From Puniceicoccales bacterium (GTDB taxonomy: Bacteria > Verrucomicrobiota > Verrucomicrobiia > Opitutales > LL51): 5,025 nucleotides of DNA. The notes beneath the pieces are model-generated. The model ran no database searches. It was not told the origin of the DNA and was given only the letters and a program-made list of their open reading frames with translations. Location of the stretch: the NCBI GenBank assembly GCA_031290315.1, contig JAITNS010000030.1:1-5025 (forward strand), in the 5' to 3' direction. A program made the position numbers and the translations under genes. Numbering within the stretch: position 1 is the stretch's first letter; every line of letters begins with the position of its first letter. Below, in pieces: positions 1-5,025 of the stretch.

Positions 1-159
1 CCTTTGTACTGAATATTTTTTTTGAAGGGATGTGGAAACATCACGTTTAAGCTCCCAGGACGCTGGCTTATTCCACGGTAATTTGGAATCATCTGGTATT
101 TCATTCGAAGCACATCCGCCCAAGGAAAAAAATATTAGTAAAACAGATAAATTATGCAT
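1..159 (-). CDS. small predicted lipoprotein, 5' part only (cut by window edge)
   Basis: The open frame starts at an ATG at 159-157 and runs off the window at base 1, giving 53 codons without a stop. The N-terminus has a short hydrophobic segment (HNLSVLLIFFS) followed by LGGC at residues 13-16, which fits a signal peptidase II lipobox with Cys16 as the lipidated residue. The mature part begins ASNEIPDDSKLPWNKPASWE, with a P-W-N-K-P-x-S-W-E cluster at about residues 28-36, then a basic stretch. The signal peptide has no Lys or Arg, only a His at position 2, which is weak for the n-region. The gene starts 5 bp after the rbfA stop with no strong Shine-Dalgarno, so it is probably co-transcribed and possibly translationally coupled. 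I recall small lipoproteins with similar Trp/Pro clusters in Verrucomicrobiota, but this is not verified. The function is unknown and no enzymatic motif is visible. An envelope location follows from the lipobox. Confidence 0.75.
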   Translation of the reverse strand, partial: MHNLSVLLIFFSLGGCASNEIPDDSKLPWNKPASWELKRDVSTSLQKKYSVQR

Positions 160-164
160 AAATT

Positions 165-509
165 TTACATCTCTGTTTTTTCAAGCGCATTGAGAACATC
201 GATCAAATGATTTCCCTGGGCAATGGCATCCGTTAATTCAAACTTTAACTCTGGCGTATAACGTATCTGCATCGTATTTGATAATTTTTGTTTGATAAAA
301 TTCTTATGCTTGGAAAAAAATCGAGTCGCTTTTCGCATCATCGCATCATCGCCAATTACAGAAAATTTTATGCAAGCGGATTTTAAATCGGGTGATGCTA
401 ATGCCCCAACAATTGTAATATAAATCGTTTCATCGCGAAAATAAGTCCGTAAGATGCGACTAATTTCATGTTCGATAGCCTCATTAATTCGATTTAAACG
501 TAAACTCAT
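165..509 (-). CDS. rbfA: ribosome-binding factor A (30S subunit maturation)
   Basis: The product is 114 aa, a normal length for RbfA, a single-domain KH-fold protein that binds the immature 30S subunit in the cytoplasm and helps 16S rRNA 5'-end (helix 1) maturation and cold adaptation. Family signatures are visible: an N-terminal helix RLNRINEAIEHEISRIL at about residues 4-20, the strand motif LASPDLKSACIKFSV at 37-51, and the C-terminal RYTPELKFELTD at 83-93, followed by a helix ending in LIDVLNALEK. The region that usually carries the Ala-x-Gly helix kink reads FFSKHKNFIKQKL (64-76), so that kink is not recognisable here. The ATG overlaps the infB stop as ATGA (509-506). No Shine-Dalgarno is seen in the preceding infB codons, so translation probably depends on coupling to infB. 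The stop is TAA at 167-165. Position directly after infB is the usual one for rbfA and supports the call. Confidence 0.95.
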   Translation of the reverse strand: MSLRLNRINEAIEHEISRILRTYFRDETIYITIVGALASPDLKSACIKFSVIGDDAMMRKATRFFSKHKNFIKQKLSNTMQIRYTPELKFELTDAIAQGNHLIDVLNALEKTEM

Positions 510-3500
510 AATATCTGGCGATGGCGAACAATTTCGAAATTTTCAATCGTATCACCAACCTCAAATGCCGAAAATCCTTCTACCTTAATACCACATTCAA
601 AACCAGTACGGACTTCCGATTGATCCTCTTTCTGGCGTTTCAATGAATCGATTTCTCCTTCAAATAATACTTTACGGTTGCGACAAACACGAGCCGGTTT
701 ATCGCGCGCAATTTGTCCTGCGATGATCATACACCCGGCAATCGTAGTTCGCGCTAATTGAAATACTTGGCGTACTTCGGCAGTCCCTAAATGATTCTCG
801 GAATATTCGTAATCAAGTAATTCCGCCATCTCTTCTTTAACACGATCGATAAGCTCATAAATAATATTATGTAAGATGACACGTACGCCTTTATTTTTAG
901 CGAGTGGAGCTACACCATTATCCATCTTCACATTGAAACCAATTACCAAAGCTTCCGACGAACTCGCAAATTCAATATCATTCTTCGATACCGCCCCAAT
1001 CCCTGAACTCAAAATATCAAGCTTCACTTTATCGCTTTTAATTACATTGAGACAATCAACAAGTGCTTCTTGTGTTCCATGTACATCGCATTTTACGATA
1101 ATTTTTAATACTTTTTGTTTTTGCGACGCAATCGCCTCAAATAATGTCTTAACATTGGCAATTTTAGTAGGTTCCGTTTCGTGAAATTTTACAGCATTTG
1201 CATTTTCTTCGGCTTGCTTTTTCGCTATTTTTTCATCCTGTACACCCTCAAATCCATCCCCTACCTTAGGCATGCCACTCCAACCGATAATTTTTACAGA
1301 CATGGCTGGAGTTGCTACTTTCACGGACTTTAATTGCTCATCTAACATCGAACGTATGCGACAATATTCCGAACCACAAACAATAGCGTCGCCCATCTTT
1401 AGGGTACCGCGTTCAATAATTACTGCTGCAGTCACCCCACGTCCTACATCAATCTGTGACTCAACGATTACTCCTGCCACAGGACATTTGTAATCCGCTT
1501 TCAATTCCATGATCTCCGCCTGTAATAATACCGCCGAAAGCAATGCATCGATGTTCGTACCCTTTAGCGCCGAAATTCCTACACATAATGTATCACCGCC
1601 CCAATCTTCAGGGGAAAGTCCTCGTTGTTGCATTTGTTGTTTAACGCGGTCGATATTTGCGCCCTTGGCGTCGATTTTATTAATCGCGACAACTACCGGA
1701 ATGCCTGCTTTTTGTGAGAATTTTAAAGCTTCATCGGTTTGCGGCATAAAACCGTCATCGGCCGCCACCACTAAAATCGCAATATCCGTAATATTCGCCC
1801 CACGTTCCCGCATATTCGAAAATGCTGCATGACCCGGAGTGTCTAAAAATGTAATCTTCTTCCCTTCGTGCTCCACTTGATAGGCGTCGACATGCTGCGT
1901 AATGCCCCCCGCTTCTCCAGCAACTACATTCGTATGGCGAATTTTATCCAATAATGTCGTTTTCCCGTGATCCACGTGCCCTAATACACAAACAATCGGT
2001 GGTCGCGGTAACAATTCTTTGGGCACCTCTACTTTTACTCTGGGAATATTCTGTTTACTAGCATCTGCTTTTTGTCGTATCTCTAGCTTAAATCCATGCT
2101 TAGCAGCGATATTGATCGCGATCTCATCCACGATTTGTTGATTCATTGACGCAAATATTCCTTGTCGCATCAATTCGGAAATCAATTGAAAAGGCTTTAA
2201 GCCGATCTTCTGTGCAAAGTCACGTACCAGTAAAGGCGCTTTACATATTAATGCCTTTGGCTCCGTTCTTTTCGCTCCTTCCGCAATTCCCGGTATCTTA
2301 ATCGCATTAAAAAGTTCCCCTTTATTTTGATTTCGCGGTGTAAATTGAAAGTGTACCGTTGGCGCCGCACGTTTTTCATTGAAGCCAATAGGCGGTGCTT
2401 TTTTACGAGTTATTCGAGAGTCACTTGATTCCGTCTTCCGATCCGTAACCACATTTGTTCCCGATGATATATTCACATCTGACATTATACCTGCTTCCGA
2501 TTTTACGGCTCCTTGTGTCACGCTTTTTTCAAAAACTACATTTGCTTCCGTCGCAACCGATTGCGTTTCGGTCGCATTCTTAAATATAACACCCATTCCT
2601 TCGTTTTGCTCCTTCTCGTCGGGTTGCGTTTTCGTTACCCCTACCGTACTTACTTCTGAAACCCTTGTATTGTCCGAAACAAATACCATGGGAGCTTTAG
2701 GAGGAGGTTGGGCAATCGGGATTTTTATAAATTTTTTCGGTAAAGGCGCACTATGTGTTGGAGAATCAGCGCTATTAGTTTGGTTCTTATGTTTCTGAAG
2801 TTCGGCAGCAACTTCATCTAATGGATCACTCTCCGATGATTTTTCAGTAACTTGTTCGTGTTTGCTTTCGTCTTGCAATTCCAGATTTCTTCCAATCTGC
2901 GGTTGCGAATTTCTAACCTGCGATTGTGGCTTCTTCTCGATTTGTTGTTGAGTTTTTTCCAAGACCTGCGATTGCAAAGTTTTTCCAACATTATAAACTA
3001 GTGGCTGATTTTGTATAGGCTTAGAAGAAGGATTGTCGCCTAGTGATTCGCTCTTAGTCAAGCGCTTTACTTCGATTGTTTGATTCGCGTTGCTTAATTT
3101 TTTGTTTTCGAACGATTGCTCCATGGGCACTATCTCTTCGGATTCATTTGCTTCACTTGTTTGTTCGGGTACCGTTACTTGAGCTATTTCACTTGTTTCT
3201 TCTATCGCTACTGGTTGCTCAATGGAAGTAAGTTTTTCGAATGGAATTATTTTCCCTATTGGAGGCGCTTTTTCTGATTTTATCGATTTTTTTGTTCCCA
3301 ATGTTTCGTTTATCGGGGTTGTTTGAGGTAATTCAGTTATTATGTTAGGCAATTGTTTACCCTGGTGTAATTCTTCTATGAGAGCATGGGCATAAATATT
3401 AGGGATAGAGCTAGAAGCGGTTGTGACTTTTAGGCCGCGTTCATGAAGTAGCTGCATAACCTCCTTACTGCTCATCCTTAATTCACGTGCTAACTGGTAT

Positions 3501-3514
3501 AAACGAACACTCAT
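506..3514 (-). CDS. infB: translation initiation factor IF-2
   Basis: This 1002-aa GTPase delivers fMet-tRNA to the 30S subunit and promotes 50S joining. An IF2_N module occupies about residues 1-50 (MSVRLYQLARELRM onward). A long disordered linker, about 51-420, is rich in Q, S, T, E and K, with short repeats: TSE with 12-residue spacing at 106-121, QSQV at 181-184 and 197-200, and KAPPIG at 82-87 and 372-377. A second IF2_N module lies at about 428-479. The GTPase domain follows: G1 GHVDHGKT (512-519), G2 GGITQH (536-541), G3 DTPGH (558-562), G4 NKID (612-615) and G5 SALK (648-651). All key residues are present, including the family's His in DTPGH. The C-terminal half carries the beta-barrel, IF-2 domain and fMet-tRNA-binding C2 domain, ending with the typical GFECGIKVEGF and VGDTIE motifs. 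The N-terminal part is longer than in E. coli IF-2 (890 aa). The ATG lies 7 bp after the nusA stop, with only a weak AGAAGAG upstream. Confidence 0.98.
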   Translation of the reverse strand: MSVRLYQLARELRMSSKEVMQLLHERGLKVTTASSSIPNIYAHALIEELHQGKQLPNIITELPQTTPINETLGTKKSIKSEKAPPIGKIIPFEKLTSIEQPVAIEETSEIAQVTVPEQTSEANESEEIVPMEQSFENKKLSNANQTIEVKRLTKSESLGDNPSSKPIQNQPLVYNVGKTLQSQVLEKTQQQIEKKPQSQVRNSQPQIGRNLELQDESKHEQVTEKSSESDPLDEVAAELQKHKNQTNSADSPTHSAPLPKKFIKIPIAQPPPKAPMVFVSDNTRVSEVSTVGVTKTQPDEKEQNEGMGVIFKNATETQSVATEANVVFEKSVTQGAVKSEAGIMSDVNISSGTNVVTDRKTESSDSRITRKKAPPIGFNEKRAAPTVHFQFTPRNQNKGELFNAIKIPGIAEGAKRTEPKALICKAPLLVRDFAQKIGLKPFQLISELMRQGIFASMNQQIVDEIAINIAAKHGFKLEIRQKADASKQNIPRVKVEVPKELLPRPPIVCVLGHVDHGKTTLLDKIRHTNVVAGEAGGITQHVDAYQVEHEGKKITFLDTPGHAAFSNMRERGANITDIAILVVAADDGFMPQTDEALKFSQKAGIPVVVAINKIDAKGANIDRVKQQMQQRGLSPEDWGGDTLCVGISALKGTNIDALLSAVLLQAEIMELKADYKCPVAGVIVESQIDVGRGVTAAVIIERGTLKMGDAIVCGSEYCRIRSMLDEQLKSVKVATPAMSVKIIGWSGMPKVGDGFEGVQDEKIAKKQAEENANAVKFHETEPTKIANVKTLFEAIASQKQKVLKIIVKCDVHGTQEALVDCLNVIKSDKVKLDILSSGIGAVSKNDIEFASSSEALVIGFNVKMDNGVAPLAKNKGVRVILHNIIYELIDRVKEEMAELLDYEYSENHLGTAEVRQVFQLARTTIAGCMIIAGQIARDKPARVCRNRKVLFEGEIDSLKRQKEDQSEVRTGFECGIKVEGFSAFEVGDTIENFEIVRHRQIL

Positions 3515-3521
3515 TACTCTT

Positions 3522-4778
3522 CTACTGAGAATCTCTGAAATTTTTTATATTTTCAAGGATGAATTGTGCTTCTTCGCTAGAAAATCCGGCATCTTGGAGA
3601 TCTTCTGGAGCTACGTCATCGAATACTTCCAGATCCGTGAACCCACACGCTACGAGGCGTTGGGCGAGATCGCCGTCGATCCCGGGAATATTATTGAGGC
3701 CCGCAGTGGCCTGTTGAATCTTTTTATTTAATTTTTTCTCCTTTTCAGATTCCGCTTTCTTTATATCAAGTTTCCAATTCATTAATCGCGACGTTAATCG
3801 GGCATTGAGCCCACGTTTACCAATCGCTACCGCTAGATCTTCTTCGCCTACTTCGAAACTAATTTGGCGATTATCGGCATCGACACAAATATTACGGGCG
3901 ATAGCAGGATGGATCGCCTCTTGTAAAAATTCGATGGGATCTTCGAAGTAGCGGATGATATCAATCTTTTCACCTCCCAGTTCTTTGACAATGCTTCGAA
4001 TACGTACCCCGCGAGCACCTACGCATGAACCTACGGCATCTACTTTAGGGTCAGTGCTGTGGACAGCAATCTTAGTACGGTAACCTGGTTCGCGAGCCAT
4101 ATTATAGATTTCAACAGTATTATCAGCGATTTCAGTGACTTCGAGTTCGAGGAGACGGCGGACGAATTTAGGGTGTGAGCGACTAAGAATAATTTCTGGG
4201 CCATAGGGGTTATGGTCGATACGGAGTAGAAGACAGCAGACCCGATCGCCTGGCATATATTCTTCGCCAGGAATACGTTCCTTATTAGGTAATGTAGCTT
4301 CTGATTTACCGAGTTCGATGTAAATATTACCATTATCTTGGCGGCGAACAATACCGCTAATTACATCGCCCACAGAATTTTTAAAATCGTCGTATAATTT
4401 TTCACGTTCGAAGTGGCGGATACCTTGGGTAATTGCTTGGCGAGCGGATTGGGCAGCGATACGGCCGAGAAAGGCAGGGTCGATCTCTTTTTCAATGACA
4501 TCGCCCACATTGGCGGTAGGGTTAATATATTTTGCTTTAGAGACATGGATCTGAGCCGAGGGATCGCTGATAGAGTCGACAACTTCGAGGACAGACCACG
4601 CTTGGAGATGGCCCGTTTTAGGATTAATATCGACGCGAACATCATAACCGGCATTGATACTTTTAAGGGCGGCGGAGCGGATAGCGTCGGCGATAGTTTG
4701 GATAAGGAGGGTACGGGGAATACCCTTCTCTTTTTCCATATATTCGAGGACAGCTAAAATTTCACTACCAGTTTTCAT
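3522..4778 (-). CDS. nusA: transcription termination/antitermination factor NusA
   Basis: NusA binds RNA polymerase and nascent RNA, and modulates pausing, intrinsic termination and antitermination. From the chosen ATG (4778-4776) the product is 418 aa. Domains in order: RNAP-binding N-terminal domain (about 1-130, with EILAVLEYMEKEKGI and INPKTG); S1 domain (about 136-188, GDVISGIVRR to GDRVCCLLLRID); KH1 (about 198-275, GARG at 254-257 within VGSCVGARGVRIRSIVKEL); KH2 (about 285-342, GKRG at 320-323); a charged linker (341-355); and a C-terminal helix-hairpin-helix module (about 362-414, NIPGIDGDLAQRLVACGF). The two long acidic repeats of E. coli NusA are not seen. The frame stays open 40 codons upstream to a TTG at 4898, but ATG 4778 matches the usual family N-terminus, and the upstream codons overlap a candidate promoter and terminator. 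No Shine-Dalgarno precedes this ATG. The stop is TAG at 3524-3522, just before infB. Confidence 0.95.
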   Translation of the reverse strand: MKTGSEILAVLEYMEKEKGIPRTLLIQTIADAIRSAALKSINAGYDVRVDINPKTGHLQAWSVLEVVDSISDPSAQIHVSKAKYINPTANVGDVIEKEIDPAFLGRIAAQSARQAITQGIRHFEREKLYDDFKNSVGDVISGIVRRQDNGNIYIELGKSEATLPNKERIPGEEYMPGDRVCCLLLRIDHNPYGPEIILSRSHPKFVRRLLELEVTEIADNTVEIYNMAREPGYRTKIAVHSTDPKVDAVGSCVGARGVRIRSIVKELGGEKIDIIRYFEDPIEFLQEAIHPAIARNICVDADNRQISFEVGEEDLAVAIGKRGLNARLTSRLMNWKLDIKKAESEKEKKLNKKIQQATAGLNNIPGIDGDLAQRLVACGFTDLEVFDDVAPEDLQDAGFSSEEAQFILENIKNFRDSQ

Positions 4779-4795
4779 ATGATATAGAGGCGGTG

Positions 4796-4852
4796 CTTTA
4801 CGAGTAAAAAAATAACGGAGTACGACTACTCCGTCAGAATTAGCACGTAAAG
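4796..4852 (-). repeat. inverted repeat CTTTACG / CGTAAAG enclosing the leader terminator
   Basis: On the minus strand CTTTACG (4852-4846) is exactly complementary to CGTAAAG (4802-4796). The two arms flank the terminator hairpin and its T tract and could form an outer stem. An overlapping alternative pairing, GTGCT (4846-4842 as GTGCT on the minus strand) with AGCAC (4797-4793), uses partly the same bases. Seven base pairs alone may be chance in AT-leaning sequence. Confidence 0.35.
4806..4834 (-). terminator. intrinsic terminator in the nusA leader, probable attenuator
   Basis: Read on the minus strand, ACGGAGTA, loop GTCG, TACTCCGT forms a perfect 8-bp stem (4834-4827 with 4822-4815). It is followed at once by TA and seven T residues (4812-4806), which is the classic Rho-independent terminator layout. 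It lies downstream of the candidate promoter and about 28 bp upstream of the nusA ATG. No gene upstream of it is visible in the window, so it would act on the nusA transcript itself rather than end a preceding gene. The stem is short with 4 G-C pairs, which is consistent with partial, factor-responsive termination. Confidence 0.7.
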
Positions 4853-4869
4853 TTTTCGACTGATTAGGC

Positions 4870-4898
4870 ACCTTATGGAGTAGGGGGTGTAGTGTCAA
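4870..4898 (-). promoter_or_regulatory. candidate sigma70-type promoter for the nusA operon
   Basis: The minus strand has a perfect -35 hexamer TTGACA (4898-4893), a 17-bp spacer, and TAAGGT (4875-4870) as a -10 hexamer that keeps the T, A and final T of TATAAT. The region upstream of the -35 (4900-4935) is A/T-rich and could serve as an UP element. The position about 90 bp before the nusA ATG and in a non-coding stretch fits. The -10 match is weak (3 of 6). Confidence 0.5.
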
Positions 4899-4920
4899 GT
4901 AGAAAGCGTTGATTTTTTAT

Positions 4921-4940
4921 GAAAATTTTCCTAAAAGGAA
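4921..4940. repeat. short palindromes upstream of the promoter
   Basis: GAAAATTTTC (4921-4930) is a perfect 10-bp palindrome. It overlaps a TTCCT / AGGAA inverted repeat with an AAA spacer (4928-4940). They lie about 25-45 bp upstream of the -35 hexamer. They could be a protein-binding site or simply part of an A/T-rich UP-like region. No known operator consensus was recognised. Confidence 0.25.
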
Positions 4941-4964
4941 TTAGTGAAAAAAATATGAAATATT

Positions 4965-5005
4965 GGGCTCCGCCCCATACCCCGCCAGGGGATAGTATCC
5001 CCTGG
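4965..5005. repeat. GC-rich double-palindrome intergenic element (REP-like)
   Basis: Two palindromes are separated by a CATACCCCG-type spacer. The first is GGGC TCC GCCC (4965-4975). The second is a perfect 10-bp inverted repeat CCAGGGGATA / TATCCCCTGG around a single central G (4985-5005). This GC-rich block contrasts sharply with the A/T-rich sequence at 4900-4960. The pattern GGG(G)CTCCGCCCC, then ACCCCGCCAGGGG, then CCCCTGGACC is one I recall as a widespread dispersed intergenic motif in many bacterial genomes, but copy number cannot be seen from one window. On the minus strand the first hairpin is followed by an A/T-rich tract with a T run, so it could also terminate transcription coming from an upstream gene. 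The element may continue past the window edge. Confidence 0.55.
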
Positions 5006-5025
5006 ACCTCCTTTATGGCCCTAGA

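Larger units (their letters stand above)
4779..4863 (-). promoter_or_regulatory. nusA 5' leader (putative structured, attenuator-bearing UTR)
   Basis: If the candidate promoter at 4870-4898 is used, transcription would start near 4863 and give a leader of about 85 nt. Most of the leader can fold. A perfect intrinsic-terminator hairpin lies in its middle (4815-4834), and a 7-bp pairing (4846-4852 with 4796-4802) can enclose it. The last 20 nt before the start codon (CCGCCTCTATATCAT region) have no Shine-Dalgarno. No known riboswitch consensus was recognised. The start site and folding are inferred. Confidence 0.45.

Noticed and set aside
876..2798. Plus-strand open frames of 73-139 codons at 876-1184, 1272-1493, 1509-1832 and 2379-2798
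   Set aside because: They lie wholly antisense to the well-supported infB, have no ribosome-binding sites, and their translations show no recognisable domains.
4040..4757. Open frames within nusA at 4040-4351 and 4361-4654 (minus) and 4413-4757 (plus)
   Set aside because: They overlap conserved S1 and KH coding sequence of nusA in other frames, and their predicted products show no domain features.
4779..4898. A longer nusA starting at TTG 4898 (40 extra codons)
   Set aside because: TTG 4898 is the -35 TTGACA itself. The extra codons cover the candidate promoter and the terminator hairpin, and the added residues do not resemble NusA, while ATG 4778 gives the expected family N-terminus.
4926..4940. 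Terminator on the minus strand formed by TTCCT-TTT-AGGAA
   Set aside because: The stem is only 5 bp with two G-C pairs and no clean T tract follows, so it is not convincing as a terminator.
5001..5014. Resemblance of CCTGGACCTCCTTTA to the 3' end of 16S rRNA (CTGGATCACCTCCTTT)
   Set aside because: Three bases (TCA) are missing and the conserved helix 45 sequence is not upstream. Instead the repeat palindrome is there, so this is most likely chance or part of the repeat.

Overview
The window is a segment of a conserved bacterial transcription/translation operon, all on the minus strand, so transcription runs from high to low coordinates. The order is nusA (4778 to 3522), infB (3514 to 506), rbfA (509 to 165), then the start of a small predicted lipoprotein gene (159 to beyond base 1). 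The genes are tightly packed: 7 bp between nusA and infB, a 4-bp ATGA overlap between infB and rbfA, and 5 bp between rbfA and the lipoprotein gene. They almost certainly share one transcript.

The protein sequences suggest the PVC superphylum, most likely Verrucomicrobiota of the Opitutia/Puniceicoccales type. The NusA N-terminus (EILAVLEYMEKEKGI) resembles the form found in Chlamydiae and Verrucomicrobia. The IF-2 N-terminus (MSVRLYQLARELRM, followed by the IPNIYAHALIEEL segment) resembles opitutal IF-2. This placement is from memory of these families, not a search. Base composition is moderate to AT-leaning.

Region by region: bases 1-159 hold a 5'-partial lipoprotein gene with a clear lipobox. 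Bases 165-509 hold rbfA (30S maturation). Bases 506-3514 hold a long IF-2 with about 370 residues of disordered Q/S/T/E/K-rich linker between two IF2_N modules. Bases 3522-4778 hold nusA, whose start is set at an internal ATG rather than the longest open frame. Bases 4779-5025 are non-coding. This stretch has a candidate sigma70-type promoter (TTGACA, 17 bp, TAAGGT), then a textbook intrinsic terminator (perfect 8-bp stem, 4-nt loop, T7 tract) between that promoter and the nusA start codon, and at the far end a GC-rich double-palindrome element that looks like a dispersed intergenic repeat.

The genes work together in gene expression: NusA modulates RNA polymerase pausing and termination, IF-2 delivers initiator tRNA, and RbfA matures the small subunit. 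The most interesting feature is the terminator in the nusA leader. Because NusA stimulates intrinsic termination, it could be a feedback attenuator by which NusA controls its own operon. No rimP gene lies directly upstream of nusA, where it is commonly found.
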